A stretch of DNA of 64,000 bases from Phoronis australis (Eukaryota; Phoronida; Phoronidae). Shown in pieces: positions 13,101-23,597 of this stretch (positions within the stretch are counted from its first letter, which is position 1; each line of letters opens with the position of its first letter). The stretch spans positions 885,092-949,091 of the forward strand of contig NMRA01000068.1 of assembly GCA_002633005.1 (NCBI GenBank). The letters are read 5' to 3'. The notes below the pieces were generated by a model that was not told the DNA's origin, ran no database searches, and worked only from the letters and a program-made list of their open reading frames with translations. Made by a program: the position numbers and the translations under genes.

Positions 13101-16100
13101 ACAGAGTGTGCCCTGTCCATGGCTATGGCGAAGTAGTATTCCCGCCGGGTATAAAGTCTCTCAGCTATCATGACATGGTTGCATATCCTACCTTGGGGCC
13201 CAGTCTGACGGGTAAACAGTTTGTGGCCTAGCATCTTGCTGGCTATGTCACGGGCTTCCTCAGGCCTGCAAAGACAAAACATAGACTCAAGAGTGTGTTG
13301 ATCATAACAAAAAGTGTTATTTGGAGATATAGACAATAGTTTTAAGAGCACAAAAAGTATTCTAACTACAATCCAAGTGAACTGTGTAAGTCAAGAAAAT
13401 CAAAAATAAGTTTATTTAATTGAACTGTGTTTTATACAAAAATTGATAATTGTTCGACTTACACTCTGACGTAACAGGACTATTTAAATAAAAACAATAT
13501 AGATAAAATCACTGAATGAGTACAAAATTTATCATTTAACTCCTCACGAGTATGTTACTCTGACCCCGCCCTTGTGACCACTGGAAAATGTCCCTTTTCC
13601 ACGACCTCCAGCCAGCACCTGTGCCTTGACAACCACATCACATGATCCAGTGGAACTCTCTAGATAAAAGATAGATAAGCATTACATTACATTACATTAT
13701 GTCTAAAAACAGAAGAGAACAGCTACCATAAGCAAAATCTGGAAGTTTTATTTGGTTTAAGGATAAAGTGTCTTGTATGCAACAAAATTTTCAATTATGA
13801 CAGGACAGGACAACCTTCAACTGAATCACAAAAAGACACGAGCTTGGTAAAGTTAATCCTGACGACTCGATACTTTTTTAACACGTCAACATGATGTAAC
13901 AAAACTCATTTGCAATCTTAATAGTCTCATTTTTTGATAGCCCCAAGTCCAAAAGCATGACAAATTAAAAGCAATTCCTGGTAACGTTTTGAAGAACAGT
14001 ACATAAAGCATGGTATCTGAAAGTTTTATACAAATTCAATCGGCCATTTCTGAGATACGGTGTTTCAAAATTTACCAAATTTGAACATTTTTCAAGGGTC
14101 TTTTGACACTTTTTTGACAGCCTTCGTTCTGGAGCTGATGATCGACAATTAGCTGTGACATGCCACTAATTTATTAGGCGTAGGTGCATTTCTGTGTAAG
14201 CCCCCTGTCTAGTGGAACACCACCATGTCTTTTAAGATCCCATCTTAAAATAGTGCTTTAAGATTAGTTAGTCATCACGTCAATCTCATTAGCATGACAA
14301 ATTGCTTGTAGGGTGGGGGGATAAAAATCACACAAGAGACAGGGCTAGTTTTAATAACAGTCGACTCAGTTATTACTTATTACAATAACTCAAACAGAGT
14401 GCTTCTGGTTGCTTATAACTTTTTCATAAACAAGATGAACATGAAGCATTGCAATGTTTCTAAAACTGCACCACAGATGGCATGCTTCTAGGAATGTTCA
14501 TTAGTACACACCATAATCAACTGTTGGCGGCACATCCTAGCAATAAACTCGCATAAAGTTCCATTAAAATACATCGAATAGTTATAACAATAATCAAAAG
14601 ACAAGCAATATCTACTCAAAAACTGAAACAGCCAACAGCGATACTACTGTCAGCAGTCGAATGAGTCTGATAATCACCTGCTACTTGTGAGTGTCAAATT
14701 CCATCAAAACATGCCAAGCTGTTTTGAGAATAATCGGCGAACAAGGAAAATCCTATAAAAAACTAAAATGGCGAACAGGGGTGCTACAGCAGTCAAATCT
14801 TAGTGAATATCAACTGGTGCCAGGGCATATCCATCATATCATTCCACGCCAAGCCATTGTGACAATAATTTATCGAAAATTAATATCATTGTCCAAAAAT
14901 CGACTTGTACCTCTGCATTACGTTTTGCCAAAGTTCCTTGAGTCGTTTTGCCAAAAACTTGACAGACAAGGAATTTCTATGCAAGAACTTTTAAGTTTAG
15001 AAATTCCTTGTCTGGCATCCCCTCTACTAGTAAGTCCTTTTAAAAAAGGACTTACTAGTAGAGGGGATGCCATGTTGTTGAATTTGTTTGAAAATTAACT
15101 GGTGACGGTGCATTCCACTACATACCTATTTCGGCAAAATTTTGTTACAGTAAGTCGACAAAATCTTCTTAAAAGTCCTTTCACCAAACATTGACAGACA
15201 AGAAATTTCTTATTGGAAATTAAATGGCTAACAGGGGGTGTCACGGTACTCAAATCTCTCCAAAAATATCGATTGGTGCTGGTGGATCCCTGCCATATAA
15301 CTCTGTTTCAAATTTCACCAAGATCCCTCAAGCGTTTTCCCAAATAGACCGACAAGCAAAAGTAACAATGAATGCCAAACAGACATATGGGATTCTGCCT
15401 CTATGTGACCATAAAACTTTCTAAGGGTGCAGCATTAGACCACCAGGAAGAACCAATGACAAGTACTGATACTGCTAATGCTGTCAATACATTAGTGTAT
15501 GAGGATCAATGAACTTTTGAAAGCTACATGCATATCTTCTATCAGTTGTCTACGTCATCTGCATTTTTTGAGAGTTAGTTTCCAATTTGGTGTCACGACA
15601 AAATGCAACATGGTAGGAACTCAAGACAAATTTGTAAAAAATACGTCAAACTTTATTCAGACAATTTTTTGTAAACCCAATTATTCCCACAGTTGGTTCC
15701 GAATTGTGGAAGGTACAAGCTTTTGAATCTTGGCATGTTTTTAGTAAACAGGATATATCCCACAGCTCCTCAGTTTAGGCATGGCTACAAGGAATGGTAA
15801 AAGGCATCCTTTATCAAAGCAAAGTGAGTAATATGTCAAACACAAAACGTGTTAGTATTCAATTATTCATTCTTAGTTAAACACAGTGACAAGAACTTGC
15901 CACACGCCATGAAACACAACTACTAAAACAGTACCCCGAGGCTTTGTCATCATGCAATTGGCTGAAATAGCAAAAGCAAGTACATACTGTAGCAATGTTG
16001 CTCAAAGGAACATTCTCACACAAACAGCATATTTTGGGAAATAACCATGAACTCGGGTGACAGGCATAAATTATTCACAACAGAGTACCGATGTTTGAAA

Positions 16101-19100
16101 ATAGTACATGGGCATAATTGTTAATTTCAGTACTGAAATGTTGAATAAACAGAGCTTCTCAATCAAACTGTTGCATATGATAAGCTGAAAGTCACAGGAC
16201 AGAGCATTTTGTGGTTATAAGTGATTTAGGATTTGTGTTCCTGAAATCTACAGCACAATACTACATTACTATAACTGTTTGCCTGGTATCATGTAACACA
16301 ATCGGCAACAATTTTTTTAAGATCGTCCCATAGATGAATTTGAATTCATGACCTCAACAGTAACAGTCTGACAGGGGACCTAAATCCAATCGACAAGCAG
16401 ACGATAACTTTGAGTGCATTTATCAAGTTATCAGCCTCGATTTCAACGGATAGCTTGTAACTTACAAGAAAACCACAAAATCAGAAAGGATTTTGTCATT
16501 TTTTAGTTCTAAACATAGGGAATACCTTCAATGGGATCTATTCTATCCAACAATAATGCCAGCAATAATGGTCCTAAAACCGAGTGAGTACCCTTTTAAA
16601 GTGCTTTATAAAAGCAAATTAAAGCTGTATAATGGCAGCAACAGATCATCTTAAAGAGTAAAAAATTCATAGTATTGACAAATGGGATGTCCACACTATA
16701 TATTCAACAAGATTCAAAAGCTGATTAAAATGATCAGCTCAACTAAGTTCAGACACAAAGTTCAAGTGGCAATATGTGTAACATCTCTCTTTAGTTGTAG
16801 GGTCACAAAAGATTACAAAATTGGATGCTTTTAGCTTCTTGGAAAAGCCTACGAAACATACATTTTTGGCAAACTCCACCCATACATAAAGCATCAATTT
16901 TCTTCTCCCTACAGTCAAGGTACCTAAACTACACGGTTAACGGACTCATGAACACGGTCACGGACGCATGAACATGACTCACGTACCTGCAAACACCGTG
17001 CACTGACTCACAAACACGGGAACGGACTCACAAAACACGAGATTAAATTTCTTACAGCTGTAGTGGTTGTTCATGACTGACTTCACTACATGTGAATTGG
17101 CAACTTTCCTATTTTTTAAGATCAACAATCACTTTAGTCACTTTTGATTGGCAGATACTGGAATCATTTAGTCGTTTGTAGGGAACACACTTTTCAACCA
17201 ATCATATCATTCTTTCCTTCAAGTCCAGATGCGTTATGTTTTCACAGCAGACAATCAATGAAGTTGCATTGGGTTGCTGGTCACCGAAGCAAGAGCCTGC
17301 ATCCACTGGACATTTGACTAAATGTATTGTCAGATACATTGGTCATGTTCTCATACAGAACAATTTTTAAAAGATAAGCTTATTTTGGTTGGTTGGCTGA
17401 GATATTGAGTGTGACTTCCAGGGTTCGCTCCAGTAACCTCAAGATTAAGAGTTTGTGTTCAAGTTTGACTGCAAACAGTTCAATTTATTCGAAAATATGG
17501 CTTGCTTGGGAAATTCATTGCACAAGCTGGTACTTACATATGTATAATACATCATATGGAAACCAACAAATGTAGCACTGAATAAGCAAAGTAAAAATGG
17601 CTGTTGCAGCCCCAGTAGTCCAGAAGCCACAGTTAATCCAGGATGGCCATTGGACTGCATAGTGCAGATTGCATAACAAACTTTGGGAAAGTTATATAGC
17701 CACCGCACTGGTTTCACATGGGCAACGACGTCAAGCTGGGTATCCAGTTCAGGTCAACCTACAACCTAGGTTGTACAGAGCATGCCAGAAGTATTCACAC
17801 AAAATGATCCAAAATTCCACCATTATTACAGCTGGGCATTTGTAAGAGATTACAGCAACACTGAAAACTCTGTGTAGCCTAGAAATACTCAAGTACATTT
17901 GACCTTTGATGGGGACAGCTCAGAAATGACAAGTGCAAGTAGATTATGTTATTATATTGATTTAAAGCTGTGCTTCATCCTGTTTAGCTGTCATACTTTG
18001 AATTCTTAACTCAGTTTCAATTTTCAAATACATTGCTATGTCCAAGCAACCCCACATTGGTGTCCAATGAGTCGGTAAATTAAGTTCAGACGAGCCAAGA
18101 CAGCAGAGTATCTATCAAGGTATCTCCACCTTCACAACATCCTCCTAAAATGCACACTTAACCTTGCCTCATAAACAAAACATCGTTTCTCAGTAACTAG
18201 GTCAACTGAGTTCTTCAGTCCTATGCACTCAAAGAAATGTCCATTGTTATGTTGCAAGACTGACATGCTTCTGAACAGAATTCCCTGCGTGTCATTTTCA
18301 AATTTCAGGGTCGGCCAACCCCAATAAAATCATGCACTTTCCCCGGCACATTTTGGCCTGATGATGGTTTGAATATTCTTCTTGATAACAGAAAACAAGT
18401 TCGAAAATTCGAGACCAATTCGATTTCAGTTTATAGCCAACTAAAGAGGGTGAAATGCAGCTTTGGCTCATTAAAAATTCATAATTAAAAATGCGTACCA
18501 ATATCCTGAGCATATCTGTAAGCTTCCTCTTCATTGGTCGCCACTCTGAATTCAGGTACTTTGACGCCATGGCTTTGAAGAATGTTCATGCTCATGAACT
18601 CATGAATTGACAAATTCCTATGTTGTTCCAGACTGGCCAAGCTCGGTGCTAGTTTGGAGGACTGCAAAATAAGGAATTTTAAAAAAGAAAGAAAAAGACA
18701 AAATAATGAAAAATTATGGGAGATGGATTAAGAAAATAAAACAATAAGGTGATCGGTGAAGCGTTCCACCTCCCACAAGTGTTTTTGTGTCGTGTGGTAA
18801 TAGTAAATTTTCACAGGTTTTTGATTTCATCCAACAATTTAATGAAATTCAAACAGCTGTGTGTAGCAAATCAAATCCCAGGATATGCAGATATAAAATT
18901 GGGCAAAGTGACTTTGATGGTTTAGCAAGGGCAAGGGGTAATTTGATGAACAGCTTCCAGTGTACGTGTTGTCCATTAAGATGTATAATCGCCTAACGCC
19001 ACACGAGAAACTAATTGAAACTCGAGAGAAAAGAAGTGAATTCATGAGAAAAGAATACTTGTCATTGTTTTAACAACGAGAAGTGTTCTTATTTTTAAAA

Positions 19101-20978
19101 ACAAGAATACGTGGCTGAAAGAGAGAAAGACTATCTGTTCTTTACCAGAGTGCACTTGAACAGTTACAAAATTGAAAAGTTTAAGTTGGTCAAATTATGA
19201 ATTTTGTTCACTCCTGAATTCATCACTTGCGGATATCGTAGGCATTCAGCCGATGACCCTGTAATGGGGCTGTTCAACTGGTTCACTTTTTGACTGACAA
19301 AAAAGCAGAATAAGAGCCTGACACTAAAGCATAACATCAACTCGCTTAATGCTACTTGGCAAAATTCCCTGGCCATGAAATGGGAAAACAAGGAAACACC
19401 GCACATAATGGCCTGTTGGCATTTTTAAAATTTTAGTCAAATGGAAAAATAGACCTGAAAACATAGTGTGTACAATGACTGATTTCTAGTTCAGGTCTTA
19501 CCTTATGAGAAACTAGACATTCATTGTTTGCTGCATGCGTCATGGTCAAACCCTGCTGGTAGCAAAATAAGTTCGACCCCAATTTATTTGCTTCCTATTT
19601 GAGCATATGCAAATAGTCTCCAAATTGTTCACGCAATAACAATTTTCATATTTATGCTCTCTTGGTGCCGACTCAGATTCAGTGGACAGAAAATCAATTA
19701 CTACATAGCTGTTCATTAACTTAAAACAACAAGCACAAATTTTCGCTGTTTCGAATGCAGATAGTCATACTTTCAAGTAGCAGAGGAACCAGTGCCCTGT
19801 TGCATGAAACAGTGCCATGTAGGGAATCAACTAAAATTCCAGAATGTACTGCATATTTGTAGGCTTGTGAAAACACTGTTTGTCCTTTCTTATGCTATTA
19901 AGTCTCATTACCAAATCAGATTTTTACTTTGATACGAATCGAGAGGAAACTATAAATTAAATTCTCAATATTTTTGAAAAAAATAAGTAGGGATCTTCAT
20001 GCAACGCATCTAATTTAAGGACTAAGTCCCTAATAATTAATTTTATGACTTAATTAAGGGCTCATTTTTTAGTTATATTATTAGAAAATGTCATTTGTCA
20101 AAGAGGAGCTCATAGTGAAGATAAAATGATAGAAAAATATAACATCTGTCAGCGAAGAGAGAAACAGATGTTGTAATCAGCATCATCATTGGCCCTTTGT
20201 TTTTTCTGTGGCATCTTGTGATTGGTCCATTTTGGTGTGTTCCCCGTATGTTGCCAATAAAACAAGTTGGCGCCGTTGGTCTTCGGGGTTATTCTGAACC
20301 GGCAAGGGTTGTCGTCCATGATTGGTCATTGTGTGTGCGTCAATTGGAACAGACTCAGTCTATCCAAAAAGTAAGTACTCTTTAGTCCTTATTAGGAACC
20401 TGGTAGAATAATGCAACACAGATATGCAAAAGATTTGGGCACTGATCGGATATTGTGGTCCCGCATTTAGAGAACCAGGCAGTCACTAAATAACTGGCCG
20501 TTACTTAGTGGATGAAACTGGTTCTCTAAATCAGGGACTGCTATATGAGCCTACATCCGACCAGTGCCAAGATTTGGGGAACTTATTGGGACTGTTTCAT
20601 GCAACCCGGCACAGATGACTGGGTATGTAATTACATCGCCCTGTAATGATGTATACAAGGGTAATGGCCTACTCCCAGAAAAGTTACTGATTTAAAAATA
20701 CTGCAACTGCCTACTCCGCCTACTACTAGTTGGTTGGTAGATCAAACACAGTTAACCAGTTCAGTTAGGCCTAACACAACATTGCATCGAAATCCGAATT
20801 TAGTGAGTCACTTTCGAGACTTATAAATAACGTAATTCTTCAAAAGTGTCCTTTTAGATTGCCCTATTGATCAAGGAATCTTCTGCCTCGAAGAATAGAT
20901 CATACCCACCGTGAACTGGCCAAATGCAAAAGTTTTCCTGAGGACTGATCGACATCCTCTCCAGGCCAGGGACGCCAT
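1117..20978 (-). CDS. SUCLA2: Succinyl-CoA ligase [ADP-forming] subunit beta, mitochondrial (11 exons)
   Basis: This is the beta subunit of the mitochondrial matrix enzyme that converts succinyl-CoA, ADP and Pi to succinate, CoA and ATP in the TCA cycle, paired with SUCLG1. Coding exons in transcript order are 20978-20910, 18661-18499, 13659-13548, 13265-13103, 12092-11922, 9734-9638, 8863-8702, 6715-6573, 4268-4148, 2037-1949 and 1191-1117. Every junction is GT-AG and all phases agree, giving 454 aa, close to the usual ~460. An Arg-rich presequence (residues 1-23) precedes the ATP-grasp domain, with AGGRGKGTF near 94-102. The CoA-ligase domain has [11 protein letters not shown] near 314-324, DIGGGA near 339-344 and [16 protein letters not shown] in exon 9. 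Residues such as [14 protein letters not shown] and TSDKN fit the ADP-forming SUCLA2 rather than SUCLG2. The introns are full of mobile DNA, but no exon is damaged. Confidence 0.97.
1949..2037 (-). CDS. SUCLA2: SUCLA2 exon 10
   Basis: The exon encodes [20 protein letters not shown] and DNLDEAAKM. The acceptor is TTTTTCAG and the donor GTTAAG, phase 1 in and phase 0 out. Confidence 0.95.
2672..3312 (-). pseudogene. Penelope-like element 3' fragment, left arm of an inverted pair
   Basis: The minus strand shows the C-terminal GIY-YIG endonuclease of a Penelope-like element. Visible pieces are [19 protein letters not shown] near 3048-3110 and [34 protein letters not shown] and PSLNKRGGL at 2800-3010. 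Stops and frame breaks interrupt it. The arm is a diverged reverse complement of 3472-4112. Confidence 0.75.
3315..4112 (+). pseudogene. Penelope-like element 3' fragment, right arm of an inverted pair
   Basis: This is the plus-strand partner of 2672-3312 and extends further upstream. [20 protein letters not shown] at 3342-3400 resembles the segment after the reverse transcriptase of Penelope elements. Degenerate GIY-YIG pieces follow ([22 protein letters not shown]). The two copies point outwards and meet near 3313-3471. It ends about 36 bp before SUCLA2 exon 9. Confidence 0.72.
4148..4268 (-). CDS. SUCLA2: SUCLA2 exon 9
   Basis: The exon encodes [20 protein letters not shown] and the following 20 residues to RLQ, a near-invariant part of the domain. 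It starts only ~36 bp from the outer end of an intronic Penelope copy, yet both splice sites are intact. Confidence 0.96.
4494..4680. repeat. Dispersed repeat shared with the RBM41 intron
   Basis: The segment starting ACCATTATGAAATTGGTCTC resembles two segments near 45428-45600 and 45851-46050 (ACCATTTACAGCTATGAAAT and ACCACTTACAGTTATGAAAT, each followed by CTCAAA-T-TT). The family is unclassified. Confidence 0.5.
4771..4840. repeat. (GTAT)n microsatellite
   Basis: GTAT tetranucleotide array with one interruption (AATAAAAT) near 4791-4798, in a SUCLA2 intron. Confidence 0.95.
5140..6220. repeat. Degenerate ~145-bp periodic repeat with CACTAGG core
   Basis: Units recur with a core like CACTAGATGGCACAGC (5262), CACTAGGGGGCTAAGG (5760), GCCACCAGGGAAATAG (5907) and GCCACTAGACAGAGTG (6021), separated by AT-rich text such as AATTTCACGAAGATCCTG. 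The same family is clearer at 32500-32954 and 42575-43470. Confidence 0.6.
6573..6715 (-). CDS. SUCLA2: SUCLA2 exon 8: CoA-ligase domain
   Basis: The exon encodes [30 protein letters not shown] and KLITSDKN, the start of the CoA-ligase domain with its glycine-rich turns. The acceptor is TATTTCAG and the donor GTGAGT. Confidence 0.97.
7257..7735 (-). mobile_element. 5'-truncated mariner transposon
   Basis: The minus strand carries the C-terminal half of a mariner transposase: [18 protein letters not shown] near 7620, then [20 protein letters not shown] and [17 protein letters not shown]. These contain the second Asp (DNAPAH) and the YSPDL block with the third Asp position apparently changed (LATSNFYLF where D is usual). 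The terminal repeat GGTCGTTCAATAAGTTTTCG begins at 7259. The other end is missing, so it cannot move. Confidence 0.85.
8702..8863 (-). CDS. SUCLA2: SUCLA2 exon 7
   Basis: The exon encodes [20 protein letters not shown] through [12 protein letters not shown], which links the ATP-grasp and CoA-ligase domains and contains the family's conserved DxKxNFDDNA stretch. The acceptor is ATTTTAG and the donor GTATAG. Confidence 0.96.
9638..9734 (-). CDS. SUCLA2: SUCLA2 exon 6
   Basis: The exon encodes [20 protein letters not shown] and [12 protein letters not shown]. The EINP segment contributes to Mg-nucleotide binding in this family. Its acceptor (TTTTCAG) lies only 4 bp from a 40-bp minisatellite, so the repeat supplies part of the intron's 3' end. 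Confidence 0.95.
9741..10099. repeat. 40-bp minisatellite, 9 copies, abutting SUCLA2 exon 6 acceptor
   Basis: Units begin at 9741, 9781, 9821, 9861, 9901, 9941, 9980, 10020 and 10060. Each contains CAAATACCATCCATTTAACT followed by ACAAGTTTGGAGGTACAAG and they are nearly identical (39-40 bp). The first unit starts 4 bp past the acceptor AG of exon 6. Confidence 0.97.
10597..11136 (+). mobile_element. PIF/Harbinger-derived non-autonomous element
   Basis: Terminal inverted repeats of ~34 bp start GAAGCGTGTGCAACAGAGTG and end with the matching CACTCTATTGAACACGCTTC. Inside are two transposase-like fragments on the plus strand: [16 protein letters not shown] from 10693, and [19 protein letters not shown] at 10882-10939, which matches the start of the Harbinger nuclease. 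The ends are GC-rich (GAGCGCCCGC). No clear TNA target duplication was found, so the superfamily rests on the peptide. Confidence 0.65.
11922..12092 (-). CDS. SUCLA2: SUCLA2 exon 5
   Basis: The exon encodes [20 protein letters not shown] and the following 37 residues to NEKCAMQ. The intact frame is flanked by the acceptor GCTACAG and donor GTAATT, both phase 0. Confidence 0.96.
12093..13102. other. SUCLA2 intron 4
   Basis: Unremarkable AT-rich intron. No exon, structured repeat or mobile-element protein was recognised. Confidence 0.6.
13103..13265 (-). CDS. SUCLA2: SUCLA2 exon 4
   Basis: The exon encodes [20 protein letters not shown] and [15 protein letters not shown], the ATP-grasp core. 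The acceptor is CTTTGCAG and the donor GTAAGT, phase 2 in and phase 0 out. Confidence 0.96.
13548..13659 (-). CDS. SUCLA2: SUCLA2 exon 3: glycine-rich nucleotide-binding segment
   Basis: The exon encodes [20 protein letters not shown] followed by HKGGVRVTY, the ATP-grasp nucleotide-binding lysine and Gly-rich loop. The acceptor is ATCTAG and the donor GTGAGG, with phase 1 in and phase 2 out. The Ser-115 codon TC/G is completed by exon 4. Confidence 0.95.
13660..18498. other. SUCLA2 intron 2
   Basis: The largest SUCLA2 intron (4.8 kb). It holds ACATT repeats at 13681-13698, a degenerate family of CAAATTTCACCAAGATCC-type repeats at 14690-15420 with stacked hairpins (separate entry), and a run of imperfect ~20-bp ACGGACTCATGAACACGG repeats at 16937-17040. 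No exon was recognised. Confidence 0.6.
14963..15071. repeat. Two adjacent hairpins, one a 58-bp perfect palindrome
   Basis: The first inverted repeat pairs CAGACAAGGAATTTCTA with TAGAAATTCCTTGTCTG (14963-15013). It runs directly into a second, perfect palindrome at 15014-15071 whose arm starts GGCATCCCCTCTACTAGTAA and meets its complement without a spacer at TTTTAAAAAA. Confidence 0.95.
18499..18661 (-). CDS. SUCLA2: SUCLA2 exon 2: start of mature protein
   Basis: The exon encodes residues 24-77, including [20 protein letters not shown], the conserved N-terminus of the ATP-grasp domain. The acceptor is TTTTGCAG and the donor GTACGC, leaving phase 1. Confidence 0.96.
20439..20568. mobile_element. 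130-bp Mutator-like MITE with 9-bp target duplication
   Basis: The ends are GCACTGATCGGATATTG and the complement of GCACTGGTCGGATGTAG; an internal repeat ATTTAGAGAACCAG pairs with CTGGTTCTCTAAAT. The 9-bp AAGATTTGG flanks both sides (20430-20438 and 20569-20577). It is the same family as the elements at 52611 and 57515. Confidence 0.85.
20910..20978 (-). CDS. SUCLA2: SUCLA2 exon 1: start codon and mitochondrial presequence
   Basis: The exon encodes 23 residues beginning [15 protein letters not shown], followed by the donor GTGGGT in phase 0. It is rich in Arg/Lys, Ser and hydrophobic residues and has no acidic residue, as expected for a matrix-targeting signal. It joins in frame to exon 2. 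It is assigned by position, phase and composition because presequences are not conserved. Confidence 0.82.
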
Positions 20979-21170
20979 TTTAGCTGTTGACCTTTTTGTG
21001 AACTGCGCTACTGAGGTCAAAAGCCAGGTTGGTTCTCCATTTGCACAATAGATGGAGACTATGTAGTCTCGTCAGGGGCCAGGCCCTGGCTGTGGTTTCT
21101 GTTCTCACCACCAAGCGACACGCAGAGAACCAGCGAGGGGCAGGGCAGGCTTCCGAATGGCTACGGCATA
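20979..21170 (-). promoter_or_regulatory. Putative SUCLA2 5' UTR / core promoter
   Basis: This is the sequence directly upstream of the SUCLA2 start codon. It contains two nuclear-receptor half-sites: AAAAAGGTCAA (minus strand, about 20987-20998) and AGGTCA in TGAGGTCAAAAG (21013-21024). No TATA box is evident. The boundary is arbitrary. Confidence 0.4.
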
Positions 21171-21307
21171 GATTTGCTCATTTTACCAAAAGGTGAAATC
21201 TTTGGAACTAGGCCTACTTTAAAGATCATTTTTTTAGATTTCCAGCAAAGAACGTGGCAGCGATATTTAATTAGCCTAATGATCTTAAAAAAGATAACTA
21301 TAAATTG

Positions 21308-21470
21308 GGGTGGATCCAGGATTTTGAGTTGGGGGGCAGGGCAGAGTATTTGCCAGGATTTTGTCCGTCAGACATTCGTTCCCACCCCTGAACTGCCAAA
21401 TGGAATTTGGGGGAATTTTAGGGGGCAATGGCCCCCTTGGCCCCCCCCCCCCTAAATCCGCCACTCATAA
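21308..21470. mobile_element. Short G/C-run element (GTGGCGGATTTAGG ends)
   Basis: It starts GGGTGGATCCAGGATTTTG with a following G-run and ends with a C-run plus CCTAAATCCGCCACTC, so the ends are imperfect inverted repeats. The same CCCCCCTAAATCCGCC end recurs at 63044-63061. Confidence 0.55.
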
Positions 21471-22056
21471 CTAGAATCACAGTGACATGTCAATGAACCA
21501 GACAATAAAGAATTCTGTCATTGAAGTCTGAACAGAACTGAAACAAAGCTCGACTCCTGAACGTGATAAGATTCCATTACCGTTACAATAACAAGGCCAT
21601 CCAAACCATGATGATAAGGGCCCGACTAAAATTCAAGTTTTGAATTACTTGAGTTTGCAAAACCGAGGGCAAAATCCTAGCAAGTATCACACTAAGCATA
21701 TTAAGAGACCCGTTGGTCTCATGACTTACAATTTTCGTTTTCAATTCACCTCATGAAAAAAGATTTGGCGCCCTCGATTCAGTTAGAACTCCCACAAGTG
21801 CCCTGCGACTTGTGAGTTTAAATGCCGCCCGTTTTTTTCACAAGTTGGTGCCCGTTCCCTCATGAAATTACCAAATGAACGAAAGGATCCTTTTTTCACA
21901 TGCATAATTCCCTACATAATGGTTTACTTTGGTATTCAAAATTGCTGCAAAAATATTTCTTTTTCAACTACACAAATGCAGAGGCTTTTAGTATATTAGT
22001 CCAAAAAGAATGGTTTATTCTGGTCTAGGTCTATTTTTTCAGAAAAAAAACCTTGG
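21471..22056. other. Intergenic, nothing recognised
   Basis: AT-rich spacer between the SUCLA2 promoter side and gypsy A. No ORF, repeat structure or RNA feature was recognised. Confidence 0.5.
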
Positions 22057-22174
22057 TGTTATGTTTTAGAAGAATGGACGACGATGTTATCAAAGAAATT
22101 GTATATTTTGACTGAACCTAAAAACGACGCCATACACGATGACATCACAGAAAATATAGAATAATATCACAACA
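22057..22174 (-). repeat. Gypsy A 3' LTR
   Basis: 118-bp partner of 30303-30418. The inner side is preceded in the minus sense by the purine-rich tract GGGCAGGAAGA. Confidence 0.85.
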
Positions 22175-22199
22175 TCTTCCTGCCCTACGAAGTAATATC

Positions 22200-23324
22200 T
22201 GCTCACTTCTTTTTCAATCTGCCCGAGCTTCTTAAATAATGCGGCCCATGTTCGGTGCCAGTTTGAGCCCTTAGGTTAGGACGCTTTGATAGCGGTGTTT
22301 TCTCCCCAGATTTTTCTTCCTGTTGTCTCTGTGTGATATCAACAACATCTTTGTTGCCTGAAATTCCAGGATCATTGTCTTCCTCAGAACAATATCTGGG
22401 TCTTAATTGGTCTATGTGACAATGTCAAATTGGTCCGTTGGGCATAACCTTTACTTAGTTGACGGAACGCCATCCTGAAACCTATGATACAACGGCGGGT
22501 ACCCTTCTTGGATCCCTGCCCTACTGGGCACCAAAACACAATGGCATACCAACACCATACTTGCGAATACTTGTTCCCTTTACCTCAGATCCAGAAGTTT
22601 GGGACTTCATTGCTAGTCGAGGTTGTATTACATGACACATATGACCATGTGAAGGTAGCAAACCGCCCAGTTTCCTCAAATTTGCCTTCCATTTAAAAGT
22701 TGCCTTGGAATCTAGAGGCGTACGACGATACTGCAACATAAACTCTTGTAATGCAAATTTTGTTGTTACTGAAGATTTTCGCAGATTGAAAGTTTGAACT
22801 AGGCGTTCTGCTGCACCATTTGTAGCAGGATGATAAGGAGCACCTGTGAGATGTACAATACCTCGTTCTTGGCACCAATATTGGAATTCTTCCGATTTGA
22901 AAGTTGCTGCATTATCAGCCACCAACGTAAAAGGATAACCAAAATGCACGAACTATTTTTCAAGCAAATTTCTTATTGTTTTCGTTGACAAAGAATTTGT
23001 TGGATGTATACACGGGTAATTTGAATATACACTTTCCGTGATTAACCAATTGGCTCCAAAAATTGATGGCATGATCAACGTGAACACGGCTCCATGACGT
23101 TTCTGGTAACATCCACAGATGATTAGCCGATTTTGGTGGTTTGTTCTGATGTTCAACACAAGACGTACAAAACGCCCAATATGAAGCAAATACTTGTTTT
23201 CGCAATCTTTTTTGGTATAACTATTCGTGCACCATGAAATAGACAACCACTTAGTGTTGTCAGTGTTTCTACAGAACGTGGCCACCTTCTTTGACATACC
23301 GCATTGCCCTTGAAGTATTTGCAT
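22200..23324 (-). pseudogene. Gypsy A integrase and C-terminal tail
   Basis: The zinc-binding and core regions (23324-22950) are split between frames. The core then reads YPFTLVADNAATFKSEEFQY and GAPYHPATNGAAERLVQTFN, which hold the second Asp and the Glu of the DDE triad. The tail ends around 22200 with RPRYCSEEDNDPGISGNK and an RSSGRLKKK-type end before the 3' LTR. Confidence 0.8.
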
Positions 23325-23597
23325 CTTTTAAGGATCCTTAGTGAGCAATTTGGAATTTACAGGATTCCATTGGAGGCATATTGTTTAACAGAACAAACAA
23401 CATTCACGTCTACTTACTCTTCCTCCATGTCAAATTGCGGATCGTTACCACATGGTAAACGACTCAGTGCATCAGTTTTCGAATGATCAGACGTCTTCCG
23501 ATACTCTATTGAACATTCATAATGACTCAGAAGTAATGCCCGTCAAGCCAGTCGATTAGCTGCCATTACAGGAACTCCTTTAGTTGGTCCGAAAATA

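Noticed and set aside
16321-16385. tRNA-derived SINE with B-box-like GAATTCAAATTC
   Set aside because: The box is too degenerate and there is no A box at a suitable distance and no tail.
1117-20978. Assignment as SUCLG2 (GDP-forming beta subunit)
   Set aside because: Exon residues throughout (for example [33 protein letters not shown]) follow SUCLA2 rather than SUCLG2.
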